Positions 8,047-17,221 of a stretch of 64,000 bases of DNA are shown here, one piece after another. The notes under the pieces are model-generated. The model saw only the letters and a program-made list of their open reading frames with translations. It had not been told where the DNA came from and did not search any database. Origin of the DNA: DATLGB01 sp963726825. Lineage in GTDB: Bacteria > Actinomycetota > Thermoleophilia > Solirubrobacterales > Solirubrobacteraceae. Both the position numbers and the translations under genes were made by a program. Location of the stretch: the NCBI GenBank assembly GCA_963726825.1, contig CAVSDT010000002.1, forward strand, positions 1,550,001 to 1,614,000, written 5' to 3'. How positions within the stretch are numbered: the first letter of the stretch is position 1; the number at the start of each line of letters is the position of its first letter.

Positions 8047-9738
8047 TCAGCCGCACTTGTCGCCGTGCAGGCGGTAGACGACCACGCGCGGTCCCATCCG
8101 CTCGTAGCCGAGCGGGCGCGCGTTGTAGGCGTCGTCGAAGGAGAACGGCGGCTCGTCGGCACCGGGCGCCAGGGGCGAGGTCTCGAACACGACCTCCCCG
8201 ATCCGGTCGAGCTGCTGGTAGTAGCGCACGGCGTAGGGCACCCGATCGGGCGTGACGTAGGCGCGGCCGTACTGCGTCGAGCCCTTGATCACCCAGCAGT
8301 AGCCCCCACGGGTGTAGGAGCCGAGCAGGTCCGGGCGCAGCGTCGAGACGTAGTCCTCCAGCCGGATCTCGTCGCCCAGCGGGACCTTCTTGCCCTCCGG
8401 CGTGATGCGGAAGTGCGACCAGGCGCGCTTGTTCCAGCGCTCACCGGTGCGGGTCGGGCTCGGCCGTCCGACGTCGCTGACGAACGGGTCCGAGGCGATC
8501 GGCTCGAGCACGATCTTCGCGCCCGTGGGGATGTGCTCCACCATCCAGGCGCGCAGGATGTCGCGGGTGTCGGGGCGGGCGAGCGCGACGGCGTTGTGGA
8601 CGCCGTAGACCGCGCCCTGCGCCCCGAGCGCGACGGCCGCGACGACCGCCGGGACCCACAGGGCCACCCGCAGGCGCCGGCGCGCGACGAGCCACTCGAG
8701 GCCGCGGACCGCGCCCCAGGCGGCCAGCAGCGCCAGGCCGGGGTAGATCGGCAGCAGCCAGCGGGCGAAGAAGCGGCCCTGGCTGCCCATGTAGAGCGCG
8801 AACAGGAGGATCGGGACGAGCACGACGGCGGCCGTCCGCCGGTCGCGCCGGATCAGCGCGAGACCGCCGCCGACCGCGGCGACGAGCGGCACCCAGCCGA
8901 AGCCCCAGGTCAGCGACTCGAGGTAGTAGGTGACGCCGTGCGTCCTGGCCAGGCCGAGCTTGCCGCCGACCTCCGAGGACGCCTCCCGCTGGTCTGACAG
9001 CCCCTGGCGGAAGTCGTCGAAGCCCAGCAGCGCGTAGGGGTTGAGCACGAGGAAGGCGAGCACCATCAGCCCGGCCATGAGGACGAGGTGACGGAGGGTC
9101 TGGCGCCGGTCCAAGGGCCCCAGCCAGGCGGCCACGAGGATCCCGAGCAGCCAGATGCCGGCGGTGTACTTGCAGGCGACGGCGGCGCCGAGCGCGAGGC
9201 CGGCGAGGACGTAGTCGCGCGGGCGGCTGTGGCGCAGGATCCCCGCGATCCCCCCGAGGCACAGCGCCACGGGCAGCAGCGTGGGCGCGTCGTTGAGCGC
9301 GAAGCGGCCGTAGAAGGCGGGAAGGAACGCGACGGCCAGCAGGACGGCGGCGACGAGGGCGACCCGGCGGTCGAACAGCCGCGCGCCGGCCCACGCGAGG
9401 GCGGCGACCGACGCCGTGGCCAGCAGCGCGACGACGACGCGGGCGAAGCCCCAGACCGCGCCCGGGTCCGTCGCGTAGAGCTCCTGCGTGCGCTCCCCGC
9501 CCCAGCGCAGCCAGAACGCGACGTGGAGCACGTAGGTCAGCGCCGGCGGGTTGATGAAGTACCCGGGGTCGTAGGAGTGGTCGAACATCCCGATCGCCCG
9601 CGGGACGAAGTGCGCCGCCTCGTCGACGTTGTAGACGTAGGGCAGCCCCGTGGTGTGCCCCCACAGGCGCAAGATCAGCGCGCCGAGGCAGACGAGCGCG
9701 ACCGCGATCGGCCAGCCGTGCCTACGCGCAGCGGCCAT
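8047..9738 (-). CDS. GT-C fold membrane glycosyltransferase (PMT/ArnT-like)
   Basis: 563 residues with about 11-13 hydrophobic segments in the first 390 residues and a soluble C-terminal part of about 170. The first outer loop contains YNVDEAAHF, the Asp-Glu pair that marks PMT/ArnT-like polyprenyl-phosphate-sugar-dependent enzymes; FINPPALTY and RFALNDAPTLLP are further family-like blocks. It should act at the outer membrane face using a lipid-linked sugar. The ATG at 9738 lies within the end of the upstream GT-C gene (17-nt overlap). The acceptor is unknown; mannosylation of a glycan or protein is a guess. Confidence 0.82.
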   Translation of the reverse strand: MAAARRHGWPIAVALVCLGALILRLWGHTTGLPYVYNVDEAAHFVPRAIGMFDHSYDPGYFINPPALTYVLHVAFWLRWGGERTQELYATDPGAVWGFARVVVALLATASVAALAWAGARLFDRRVALVAAVLLAVAFLPAFYGRFALNDAPTLLPVALCLGGIAGILRHSRPRDYVLAGLALGAAVACKYTAGIWLLGILVAAWLGPLDRRQTLRHLVLMAGLMVLAFLVLNPYALLGFDDFRQGLSDQREASSEVGGKLGLARTHGVTYYLESLTWGFGWVPLVAAVGGGLALIRRDRRTAAVVLVPILLFALYMGSQGRFFARWLLPIYPGLALLAAWGAVRGLEWLVARRRLRVALWVPAVVAAVALGAQGAVYGVHNAVALARPDTRDILRAWMVEHIPTGAKIVLEPIASDPFVSDVGRPSPTRTGERWNKRAWSHFRITPEGKKVPLGDEIRLEDYVSTLRPDLLGSYTRGGYCWVIKGSTQYGRAYVTPDRVPYAVRYYQQLDRIGEVVFETSPLAPGADEPPFSFDDAYNARPLGYERMGPRVVVYRLHGDKCG

Positions 9739-11131
9739 ACGCGGCGTAGTCCCGGGTCCGGGCGAGCAGCCGGAACCCCTCGGGCGCGCGCTGCACGAGC
9801 GAGCGGTCGAGCTCGTTCGTCCACGCCTGCTTGAAGATCGCGAAGCGGCCGAGCACGACGATCGCCACGCCCGCCCGCTGGTTCGGGCGCTGCACGCGCG
9901 CCCACACCTTCGTGGAGGGCAGGTCGGCGATCCAGCGCGCGTCGGGGACGAGCTTGTGGTTGGGCAGGGTCAGCGGTCCGCAGCGCAGGGTGCGCTCGAC
10001 CGCGGGGTCGCCGAGGACCTGCGTGAGCGAGTCGTGCGCCTCGCCGCGGAACGACAGCTCGTTGTCGAAGCGGTTGAGGTCGAGGTTGATGGCGGTGACG
10101 ACCAGGACGAACACGACGCCCGCCCCCGCGAGGGCCATCCAGACGCGCCGCAGGCGCCCGCCGGGCTCGAGCACCGTCCATCCCGCGACGAAGAACGCCG
10201 CGAAGACGAGCACCCCGAGCGCGGCGGAGACGAGGTAGCGCTCGATCACCGAAAGCCCCGCCACGCCGATGGCCAGGAAGGTGAGGATGCCGCTCAGCAG
10301 CAGGACGAGCGGCCACAGCACCCGGCGGGGGACCAGCAGGACCGCCGCCAGCAGCCCGAGCACGCCGGCGATCAGGACCGGCGCCTTGGTCAGGTCCGCC
10401 AGGAACTCGGGGATCGCCGACGGGATCTCGGCGAGCGTCTTGGACCGGCCGAGGTCCTCCGCCGAATCGCTCGTGTAGGTCAGGGAGAACAGGGGGTCTC
10501 CGGTGACGATCCCGTCCGTGATCAGCCAGCCGAGCGGCCCGATCGCGGCGATCGCGGCCCAGATCGCTCGCTGTCTCCAACTCGCCCCCGGGAACAGCCA
10601 CAGCCAGTAGAGCCCGAGCAGCAGCCACCCCTCGGGCCGCAGCAGCGAGGCGAGGACGAGCAGCACGAGCACGGGGACGCCGCGGCGCGGGCGGGCGGCC
10701 TCCATCGCGACCGCCCAGACGACGAGCGCGAGGAACGGCACGTCGACGTAGCCCCGCGCCGCGAGGAAGCCGAAGTCGAAGCGCGACAGCACCAGCAGCG
10801 CGGCGACGATCCCCACCAGCGGGGTGAAGGCGACGCGGCCGAGCCGGTAGATGCCCGCGACCAGCGCGAGGAAGGCGGCGAAGACGAGGATGATCCACAG
10901 GCGGTCGGCGCCCGCCCCGAAGGGGACGAGCACGAGCGACACGAGGATCGCGAGCGGATGCTCCGTCGGGAAGCGGAAGCCCTCGAAGACCGGCATGGTG
11001 CCGTCGAGCACCTCGCGCGCCCACAGGAGCGAGTAGTACGAGTCGTAGTTCGGGTACGTCGGGTACAGCAGCGTCCCGACGAGGGTGGCGACGCACAGCA
11101 GCCCGAACGCGGCCTTGGCGCACCGCTCCAT
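9722..11131 (-). CDS. GT-C-like multi-spanning membrane glycosyltransferase
   Basis: 469 residues, about 10-11 membrane segments followed by an outer C-terminal domain from about residue 345. The first loop has PTYPNYDSYYSLLWAREVLDG, a single-Asp variant of the GT-C catalytic loop, and LLRPEGWLLL is a common GT-C helix. The exact family is unassigned. It pairs with the next GT-C gene (overlapping stop/start) and is divergent, across 38 bp, from a GT2 gene, so both sides probably serve one envelope polysaccharide. TACCCT ends 8 nt before the ATG at 11131. Confidence 0.7.
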   Translation of the reverse strand: MERCAKAAFGLLCVATLVGTLLYPTYPNYDSYYSLLWAREVLDGTMPVFEGFRFPTEHPLAILVSLVLVPFGAGADRLWIILVFAAFLALVAGIYRLGRVAFTPLVGIVAALLVLSRFDFGFLAARGYVDVPFLALVVWAVAMEAARPRRGVPVLVLLVLASLLRPEGWLLLGLYWLWLFPGASWRQRAIWAAIAAIGPLGWLITDGIVTGDPLFSLTYTSDSAEDLGRSKTLAEIPSAIPEFLADLTKAPVLIAGVLGLLAAVLLVPRRVLWPLVLLLSGILTFLAIGVAGLSVIERYLVSAALGVLVFAAFFVAGWTVLEPGGRLRRVWMALAGAGVVFVLVVTAINLDLNRFDNELSFRGEAHDSLTQVLGDPAVERTLRCGPLTLPNHKLVPDARWIADLPSTKVWARVQRPNQRAGVAIVVLGRFAIFKQAWTNELDRSLVQRAPEGFRLLARTRDYAAYGRCA

Positions 11132-11139
11132 TCAGGCGG

Positions 11140-11145
11140 AGGGTA
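11140..11145 (-). promoter_or_regulatory. -10 hexamer of the GT-C operon
   Basis: TACCCT on the minus strand, 8 nt before the ATG at 11131. With the TACCCT at 11155 it forms a divergent pair of nearly leaderless promoters. Confidence 0.45.
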
Positions 11146-11154
11146 TGCGATGGG

Positions 11155-11160
11155 TACCCT
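11155..11160 (+). promoter_or_regulatory. -10 hexamer of the GT2 operon
   Basis: TACCCT on the plus strand, 9 nt (TCCCTTCCC) before the GTG at 11170. Inferred. Confidence 0.45.
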
Positions 11161-11169
11161 TCCCTTCCC

Positions 11170-12228
11170 GTGAAGCTGGTCATCCAGATCCCGTGCCTCA
11201 ACGAGGAGGACGTCCTCCCGATCGCCCTGGCCGATCTCCCCCGCGAGGTCCCGGGGTTCGAGACGGTCGAGTGGCTCGTCATCGACGACGGCTCCACCGA
11301 CCGCACGGTCGAGGTCGCCAAGGCCCACGGCGTGGACCACATCGTCCGCCTGACGAACAACAAGGGCCTGGCCTCGGGCTTCCAGGCCGGCCTCGACGCG
11401 GCGCTCAAGCTCGGCGCCGACGTGATCGTCAACACCGACGCCGACAACCAGTACGACGCGTCCTTCATCCCCGCGCTCGTCGAGCCGATCCTCGCCGGGC
11501 GCGCCGACATGGTCGTCGGCGACCGCCAGGTGATGACGATCGACCACTTCTCGCCGCTGAAGAAGGTCCTGCAGCGCCTCGGCTCGTGGGCCGTGCGCCG
11601 CGCCTCGGACACGACGGTCCCCGACACGACCTCCGGCTTCCGCGCCTACAACCGCGAGGCCGCGCTGTCGCTCCAAGTCGTGTCGAAGTTCACCTACACG
11701 CTCGAGACGATCATCCAGGCGGGCAAGCTGACCGTCGCCGTCGACCACGTCCCGGTCTCGACGAACGAGAAGCTGCGCGAGTCGCGCCTGTTCCCGTCCA
11801 TGTCGAGCTACGTGCGGCGCAACGGCGTCTCGATCTTCCGCATCTACGCGATGTACGAGCCGCTGCGGGTGTTCATGACCCTCGCGCTGCTCACCGCCGT
11901 CGTCGGCTTCGCGGTCTTCGCGCGCTTCTCCGTCGCGTTCGTCCAGGGCGAGGGCAGCGGCCACATCCAGTCGCTCATCCTCGGATCCGTGCTCATCAAC
12001 GCCGCCGTCGTGCTCGGCGCGCTCGGCGTGATCGGGGACCTGCTCAGCGGTCAGCGGATCATGCTCCAGCGCGTGTTCGAGCGGGTGCGCCGCGTGGAGC
12101 TCGAGCTCGGGGTCGCCCCCTCCCACTACGAGCCCGGCCACACCACGGGCGAGCATCGGGCCACGACGGGCGCCCAGGCGGCCCCGCACCCCGGCCGCAC
12201 CGCCGAGCACGAGGCCGTCCAGCTATGA
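11170..12228 (+). CDS. Family 2 glycosyltransferase (DPM1/GtrB-like) with C-terminal membrane segments
   Basis: 352 residues. The GT-A domain (about 1-235) opens IQIPCLNEEDVLPIAL, then WLVIDDGSTDRT, the metal-binding NTDADNQYD and the GFRAYNREAAL block of polyprenol-phosphate glycosyltransferases. Two membrane helices follow (about 236-255 and 272-290). It should load a sugar from a nucleotide donor onto polyprenyl phosphate, supplying the lipid-linked donor that the neighbouring GT-C enzymes need. Starts at GTG; its stop overlaps the methyltransferase start (ATGA). Confidence 0.9.
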   Translation: MKLVIQIPCLNEEDVLPIALADLPREVPGFETVEWLVIDDGSTDRTVEVAKAHGVDHIVRLTNNKGLASGFQAGLDAALKLGADVIVNTDADNQYDASFIPALVEPILAGRADMVVGDRQVMTIDHFSPLKKVLQRLGSWAVRRASDTTVPDTTSGFRAYNREAALSLQVVSKFTYTLETIIQAGKLTVAVDHVPVSTNEKLRESRLFPSMSSYVRRNGVSIFRIYAMYEPLRVFMTLALLTAVVGFAVFARFSVAFVQGEGSGHIQSLILGSVLINAAVVLGALGVIGDLLSGQRIMLQRVFERVRRVELELGVAPSHYEPGHTTGEHRATTGAQAAPHPGRTAEHEAVQL

Positions 12229-12854
12229 GTCCGTCCGTCACGACCGACGCCGAGGGCACGGTCACCGGGAACACGTACGACAAGTACGGCTCCACCAACC
12301 CCGTCGTCAAGCGGCTGATGGCCGGCTTCGAGGCGACGCTCGAGGAGCTGTTCGTCAAGGCGGACCCGCAGTCGCTGCTCGACGTCGGCTGCGGCGAGGG
12401 CGTGCTGACCCACCGCTGGGCCCAGCGTCTGGGCGACAAGCGCATCGTCGGGATCGATCTCGAGGACCCGGCGATCCAGGCCGAGTGGGCCGGCCGGCAG
12501 GCGCCGAACCTCGAGTACCGGATCATGAAGGCCGAGAACCTGCCGTTCGCCGACGGGGAGTTCGACGTCGCGACCGCCATCGAGGTCCTCGAGCACGTGC
12601 CGGACCCGGCGCACACCGTCGCGGAGATGGCCCGGGTGGCCAGCGGGCACCTGCTCGTCTCCGTCCCGCGTGAGCCGCTGTGGCGGATGGTCAACGTCGC
12701 CCGCGGCGCCTACGTCAAGCAGCTCGGCAACACGCCCGGGCACGTCAACCACTGGTCCAAGAAGGCGTTCGTCTCGTTGCTGTCTGCGCACGGGACCGTC
12801 GTGGAGGCGCGCTCGCCCTTCCCCTGGACCATGCTGCTTGTCCAGCGCCGCTGA
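12225..12854 (+). CDS. Class I SAM-dependent methyltransferase
   Basis: 209 residues of the Methyltransf_11 type: motif I LLDVGCGEG, acidic strand-2 end IVGIDLED, ENLPFADGEFDVATAIEVLEHVPDP for motifs II-III. The start NTYDKYGSTNPVVKRLMAGF is typical of methyltransferases in glycan clusters. It is translationally coupled to the GT2 gene (4-nt overlap) and followed by a flippase, so its substrate is probably a sugar or a lipid-linked intermediate; this is inference from context. Confidence 0.85.
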   Translation: MSPSVTTDAEGTVTGNTYDKYGSTNPVVKRLMAGFEATLEELFVKADPQSLLDVGCGEGVLTHRWAQRLGDKRIVGIDLEDPAIQAEWAGRQAPNLEYRIMKAENLPFADGEFDVATAIEVLEHVPDPAHTVAEMARVASGHLLVSVPREPLWRMVNVARGAYVKQLGNTPGHVNHWSKKAFVSLLSAHGTVVEARSPFPWTMLLVQRR

Positions 12855-14172
12855 GGGGTCCGGCTACGGGCGCGGGGCGCGCCTGCTGTCGGTCGGCATC
12901 GCGTCGACCGGCATCGTCACGTTCGCGTACTTCTCCGTCGCGTCCTACGTCCTCTCAGACCTCGACTACCAGCAGATCTCGCTGCTGTGGTCGGTCATCT
13001 TCACCGTCGCGTCGGTGATCTACCGGCCGATCGAGCTCCTCCTGAGCCGCACGATCGCCGACCGCCGTGCCCGCGGCCTGCACACGGGCCACCCGCTGCG
13101 CACGCCGCTGCTGCTCCAAGCGGGATTCGCGCTGCTGTTCCTGGTCCTGTCGCTCGCCCTCCACGGCCTGATCGTGCGCGACGCGCTCGACGGCGCCGAC
13201 CCGCTGTTCTGGGTCCTCGTCGCGGCGGTCCTGTTCTACGCCGCCTCCTACTTCGCCCGCGGCTGGCTGGCGGGGCACCAGTGGTTCGGCCTCTACGGCG
13301 GGCTCGTGTTCATGGAGGCGGTCGCGCGGCTGCTCTTCGCCGTGGCCGTCGCGGTGGGGATCGCGTCCGGGCAGCTCGCGGTGGCGCTCGGGATGGCCGC
13401 AGCGCCGCTGATCTCGCTCGTCGTGGTCCCGCCGGCGCTGCGACGGATGCGGGCGGGTCAGGCGGAATCGGACCTAAAGTCGCGCGGTGGTCGCCAGGAC
13501 GACGAAAACGCGACTTTAGGTCCGGCCCGGGCCCCGTCGGAGGCGGACCTCGCGCTGGGGCGCGGCGGGCGCTTCGCCCTCGCCGTGCTCGCCGTGATGC
13601 TCGCGGAGCAGACGCTGCTCAACGCCCCGGTGCTGACCGCGAGCGCGACGGCCGGGGACGCTGCGGTCGCCGGGTTCATCTTCAACGCGCTGCTGATCGC
13701 GCGCGCTCCCCTGCAGCTGTTCCAGGCCATCCAGGGCTCGCTGCTGCCCCACCTCACCGGCCTGCAGGCCGGCGGGGACGGCGCGGACGAGTTCCGCCGC
13801 GCGATCCGCATCACGATCCTGGCCATCGCAGCCTTCGCGGGCGCCGTGACGCTCGGTCTGCTCGCGATCGGCCCGTGGGTCATGGGCCTCCTCTTCGACC
13901 TCTCGGTCACGTACGGGCGGGTGGGGCTCGCGCTCGTCGGCGTCGGCATGGGCGCGCACCTGATCGCGGGCACGCTCAACCAGGCCGCGCTGGCCCGCGA
14001 CCACGCCCCGGCGGCCGGGGCCTGCTGGCTCGCCGTCGCGGCGCTCTACGTCGGCTGGCTGCTCGTCCCCGTCGTCGACGATCAGCTCCTGCGGGCGCAG
14101 ATCGGCTATCCCGGCGCCGCGCTCGTGCTGTGCGGGCTGCTGGCGATCGTCTACCGCCGCCCTGCCGCGTAG
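12838..14172 (+). CDS. Polysaccharide/lipid-linked oligosaccharide flippase-like membrane protein
   Basis: 444 residues if started at the TTG at 12838, which overlaps the methyltransferase end by 17 nt; no better ATG or GTG is near, so the start is uncertain. About 12 hydrophobic segments and the layout of Wzx/MATE-like polysaccharide exporters. The hydrophilic loop between TM6 and TM7 (residues about 205-235) is encoded by a perfect inverted repeat (13470-13523) with conspicuously AT-rich arms that keeps the frame open, giving ESDLKSRGGRQDDENATLG. It would move the lipid-linked product of the adjacent transferases across the membrane. Confidence 0.68.
   Translation: MSSAAEGSGYGRGARLLSVGIASTGIVTFAYFSVASYVLSDLDYQQISLLWSVIFTVASVIYRPIELLLSRTIADRRARGLHTGHPLRTPLLLQAGFALLFLVLSLALHGLIVRDALDGADPLFWVLVAAVLFYAASYFARGWLAGHQWFGLYGGLVFMEAVARLLFAVAVAVGIASGQLAVALGMAAAPLISLVVVPPALRRMRAGQAESDLKSRGGRQDDENATLGPARAPSEADLALGRGGRFALAVLAVMLAEQTLLNAPVLTASATAGDAAVAGFIFNALLIARAPLQLFQAIQGSLLPHLTGLQAGGDGADEFRRAIRITILAIAAFAGAVTLGLLAIGPWVMGLLFDLSVTYGRVGLALVGVGMGAHLIAGTLNQAALARDHAPAAGACWLAVAALYVGWLLVPVVDDQLLRAQIGYPGAALVLCGLLAIVYRRPAA
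13470..13523. repeat. In-frame 15-bp perfect inverted repeat inside the flippase gene
   Basis: Arms GGACCTAAAGTCGCG (13470-13484) and CGCGACTTTAGGTCC (13509-13523) are exact reverse complements around a 24-nt centre. The arms are far more AT-rich than the surrounding gene and code for a loop without membrane character. It looks like a short palindromic element that inserted in frame. Confidence 0.8.
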
Positions 14173-14202
14173 GCCATGCGTCCAGGCTCGCCGACCGCGC
14201 GT

Positions 14203-14218
14203 CGGCGGGGCACCGCCG
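14203..14218 (+). terminator. Short GC-rich hairpin after the flippase gene
   Basis: CGGCGG-GGCA-CCGCCG, 31 nt past the flippase stop. No T tract follows, so a terminator role is tentative. The rest of 14173-14365 holds no gene that I can support. Confidence 0.3.
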
Positions 14219-14365
14219 CGGGCCGATGGGCTCGCCGAGGGCGGTCAGGGACGACCGCCGGCGGAGACTTCGGCGGGCGGCCACGGATGGTCGCCCGGCT
14301 CCGCCTCCTCGAGCGCCAACGTGCCAGTACTCAGTCGACACCCGGCGCGCGCCGATAGGGACCGG

Positions 14366-17221
14366 GTGACTCGAGCCCGGCTTGCGCTGCTTCCCCCGCT
14401 GCTCGCCCTGATCGCCGCCGCGCCGGCGGCGGCCGCCGCCCCGGCGCCGGGCTGCGCCCCGGCCGCGACCCAGGTCGCCCGTGGCGCGTCGGCGACGGTC
14501 GAGGTGCGCTGCGTCGAGCCGCTGACCGGCGACGCCGCGTCCGACGTCGCCCTCGCCGCGGCGCCGGCACACGGCACGGCGACCGTCGACGGCTCGCGCG
14601 TCGGCTACGCCAACGACGGCACCGGGGTCCTCGACCGGTTCACCCTCACCGTCCGGCGCGCCCCCGGCGCACCGGCCGCGACCTTGACCGTCGAGGTCGG
14701 CATCGGCACCGCATCGCGCCCGTCCTGCGGCGTCCCCGCCGTCCTGCGCGTGCGACCCGGGCGGCGGGTCTCCGGCCGCGTGTCCTGCGTGGACTCCGCC
14801 GGTGCCGCCGGGACCCTCGAGCGGGCGGGCGAGCCGGGCCTGGGCGTGCTGGTCGCGCCGAGCTTCGCGTCCACCGGCGCGTTCCGCTTCGACGCGGCCG
14901 GCGCAGAGGGTGACACGAGCTTCGCCGCCACGGCCACGACCGCCGCGGGCAGCTCCGTCCCGGCGGTTCAGCCGATCACGGTCACCGCCGCGGCCAACGC
15001 GACGCCCGTCTGCCAGGACCGCGCGGTCACGGTGCGCCCCGGCAGCACGCGCACCCTCGCCCTCCCCTGCTCCGACGCCGACGACGATCCCGTCGCGGTG
15101 ACCACCGGCCCGGCGGACCGCGGCCGGCTCGGCGTGGTGCGCCAGGCGGGCGAGGCGTCCAACGCGACCGTCACCTTCACCGCGCCCGACGCCGACGAGC
15201 CGACCCACGCGACCTTCACCTTCACCGCCGCCGACGGCCAGGCGACCTCCGCGCCGGCGACCGTCGACGTCACCGTCGACCCGGCCTTCACCAACACGAC
15301 GCCGAGCTGCGCGTTCACCGCCCTGAGCCTGCAGCCCGGGGCGACGGTCGACGTCGCCACCGACTGCACCGACGTCGACGCCGACCCGATCGCCTACGCC
15401 CTCGTCGCCGGCTCCGCCCGGCACGTCACCGTCGGGGCCCCGGTGACCACGGCACGGGGGACGAGCTTCCCCGTCACGGTCGACGCGGACTACACGGGCG
15501 AGGCTGCCGGCTTCGACTACACCGCGGATGACGGCCAGGGCGGCAGCGGCACGGGCGAGGTGCAGATCACCGTCGGCGGCCGGCCCTTGCCCGCCTGCCG
15601 GGCGCCGGGCCGCGACACGCTGCGCTCCGGGCGCTTCGTCTCCCTCGACCTGAGCCGGTTCTGCTCGGGCGCGACGCGCTTCGCGATCGCCGACGGCTCC
15701 GTCGCGAACGGCCGCATCGTGTCGGCGACCGCGTCGGGGGCCGTCCAGTTCCAGGCCTCGGCCGACGCCGCGGACGGCCAGACGGCGAGCTTCGCCTTCG
15801 TCGCCACGAACGCCGCAGGGGCCGCCGAGCCCGTCACCGTCGCCTACGACAGCGGGCCGAACGCCAACCGCGCGCCGGACTGCTCCGCCGCGCCGCTGAC
15901 CCACGTGCGCCTCGGTGCGACGCGTGACGTGCTCCTGGACTGCACCGACGCCGACGGGGACCCGCTGACGGCGACCGTCGCGACCGCCGACCGGCCGGCC
16001 CGCGGCACGGCGACGGTTCTCGGTTCCGGGCGCGCCCGCTACACCGCCCCCGGCGACGTGCGCTCCTTCCCGACCGCCGACCCGTTCGCCGTGACGGTCT
16101 CGGACGGCTTCCCCGGCGGCGCGACGCGGATCCCGGTCGCCATCGCGGTGGAGGACCTCACGTTCAACTCCGCGCCGGTCTGCACCGGCAGCGTTCCCGT
16201 GCAGCCACGGGTGAAGGAGACGCGCGCGGTCGTCCTGAGCTGCAGCGACGCCGACGGCGACCGCATCTCCGCCGTCCGCCTCGGCGCCGTCAGCGGCGGG
16301 ACGGTCGCGCCGTTCGAGCGGACGGCCGAGGACGGCTCACGCTGGACGAGCCGCTTCACGGCGGGCGACACCCCCGGCCCGGCCGGCTTCGACGTCGAGG
16401 TGGCCGACGAGCGCGAGTTCGCGCCCGCCGTCCGTGTCGGCCTCGAGGTCCGCGAGGCGGCCGTCAACGCCGCGCCGACCTGCCGGCCGCAGCGGCTGGC
16501 GGCCACCGCCGGGATCCCCGTCGCCGTCGACCTCACCGGGAGCTGCACCGACCTCGACGGGGATGCCCTGACCGCGAGCGTCGCCACGCTGCCGCGGCAC
16601 GGCACGCTGACCACGGACGGCGGCGTCACCCGCTTCCTCCCCGAGGACGGCTTCGAGGGCGCCGACGTCCTCGGTGTCGACCTCGACGATGGCCACGGCG
16701 GCCGCGTCGGCACCACGATCACGTTCGACGTCACCCGCCCCGACGGCGGCGGCGGCACGGGCGCTGCCGGGGCGGGCGCGCCCGCCGCACCCGGCCCGGA
16801 CGCCGGTGGCGGCACGCAGGCCGCTCCCGGTCCGGTCGGTGAGCGGACCGTGCCGAGCAGCGGCGGCGCCGGACCGGTGGGGGCGGGCGCCGCCCCGCCA
16901 CGCCTCCGGGTGACGGTCGGCAAGGCGCGGATCGGTCGCGTCGTGCGCGCCGGCCTGCGGGTCGTGGTGGGCTGCGACACGCCGTGCACCGCCAGCCTCG
17001 TGGTCACCGTCTCCGGCAAGGTCGCCAAGCGCCTCGGGCTCGTGCGTCGCGCCAAGCGTCCGGTCGTCGTGGTCCGCACGAGCGGCACCGGGCCGCTCGT
17101 CCTGCGGTTCACGAGCCGCCTGGCGAAGCTCCGGCGGGTCCCGCTCACCCTCGCCGTGACGGCGACCGGCGCGAACGGCGCCACGACGCGCCGGACCGTC
17201 CGGACGACCCTGCGGCGCTAG
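14366..17221 (+). CDS. Large secreted protein with tandem Ig/cadherin-like repeats
   Basis: 951 residues from the GTG at 14366, chosen because it gives a clean signal peptide (TRARLALLPPLLALIAAAPAAAAA). The mature protein is a run of about seven to eight 90-100-residue beta-rich repeats, each opening with a Cys-containing segment and an Asp-rich motif: CSDADDDPVAVT, CTDVDADPIAY, CTDADGDPLTA, CSDADGDRISA, CTDLDGDALTA. This resembles Ca-binding cadherin-like/VCBS-type modules; paired cysteines per repeat suggest disulfides. A Gly/Ala/Pro linker (about 795-850) leads to a basic C-terminal beta domain of a kind common at the ends of Solirubrobacterales secreted proteins. Probably a cell-surface adhesin or scaffold; no enzyme motif is seen. 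Confidence 0.82.
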   Translation: MTRARLALLPPLLALIAAAPAAAAAPAPGCAPAATQVARGASATVEVRCVEPLTGDAASDVALAAAPAHGTATVDGSRVGYANDGTGVLDRFTLTVRRAPGAPAATLTVEVGIGTASRPSCGVPAVLRVRPGRRVSGRVSCVDSAGAAGTLERAGEPGLGVLVAPSFASTGAFRFDAAGAEGDTSFAATATTAAGSSVPAVQPITVTAAANATPVCQDRAVTVRPGSTRTLALPCSDADDDPVAVTTGPADRGRLGVVRQAGEASNATVTFTAPDADEPTHATFTFTAADGQATSAPATVDVTVDPAFTNTTPSCAFTALSLQPGATVDVATDCTDVDADPIAYALVAGSARHVTVGAPVTTARGTSFPVTVDADYTGEAAGFDYTADDGQGGSGTGEVQITVGGRPLPACRAPGRDTLRSGRFVSLDLSRFCSGATRFAIADGSVANGRIVSATASGAVQFQASADAADGQTASFAFVATNAAGAAEPVTVAYDSGPNANRAPDCSAAPLTHVRLGATRDVLLDCTDADGDPLTATVATADRPARGTATVLGSGRARYTAPGDVRSFPTADPFAVTVSDGFPGGATRIPVAIAVEDLTFNSAPVCTGSVPVQPRVKETRAVVLSCSDADGDRISAVRLGAVSGGTVAPFERTAEDGSRWTSRFTAGDTPGPAGFDVEVADEREFAPAVRVGLEVREAAVNAAPTCRPQRLAATAGIPVAVDLTGSCTDLDGDALTASVATLPRHGTLTTDGGVTRFLPEDGFEGADVLGVDLDDGHGGRVGTTITFDVTRPDGGGGTGAAGAGAPAAPGPDAGGGTQAAPGPVGERTVPSSGGAGPVGAGAAPPRLRVTVGKARIGRVVRAGLRVVVGCDTPCTASLVVTVSGKVAKRLGLVRRAKRPVVVVRTSGTGPLVLRFTSRLAKLRRVPLTLAVTATGANGATTRRTVRTTLRR

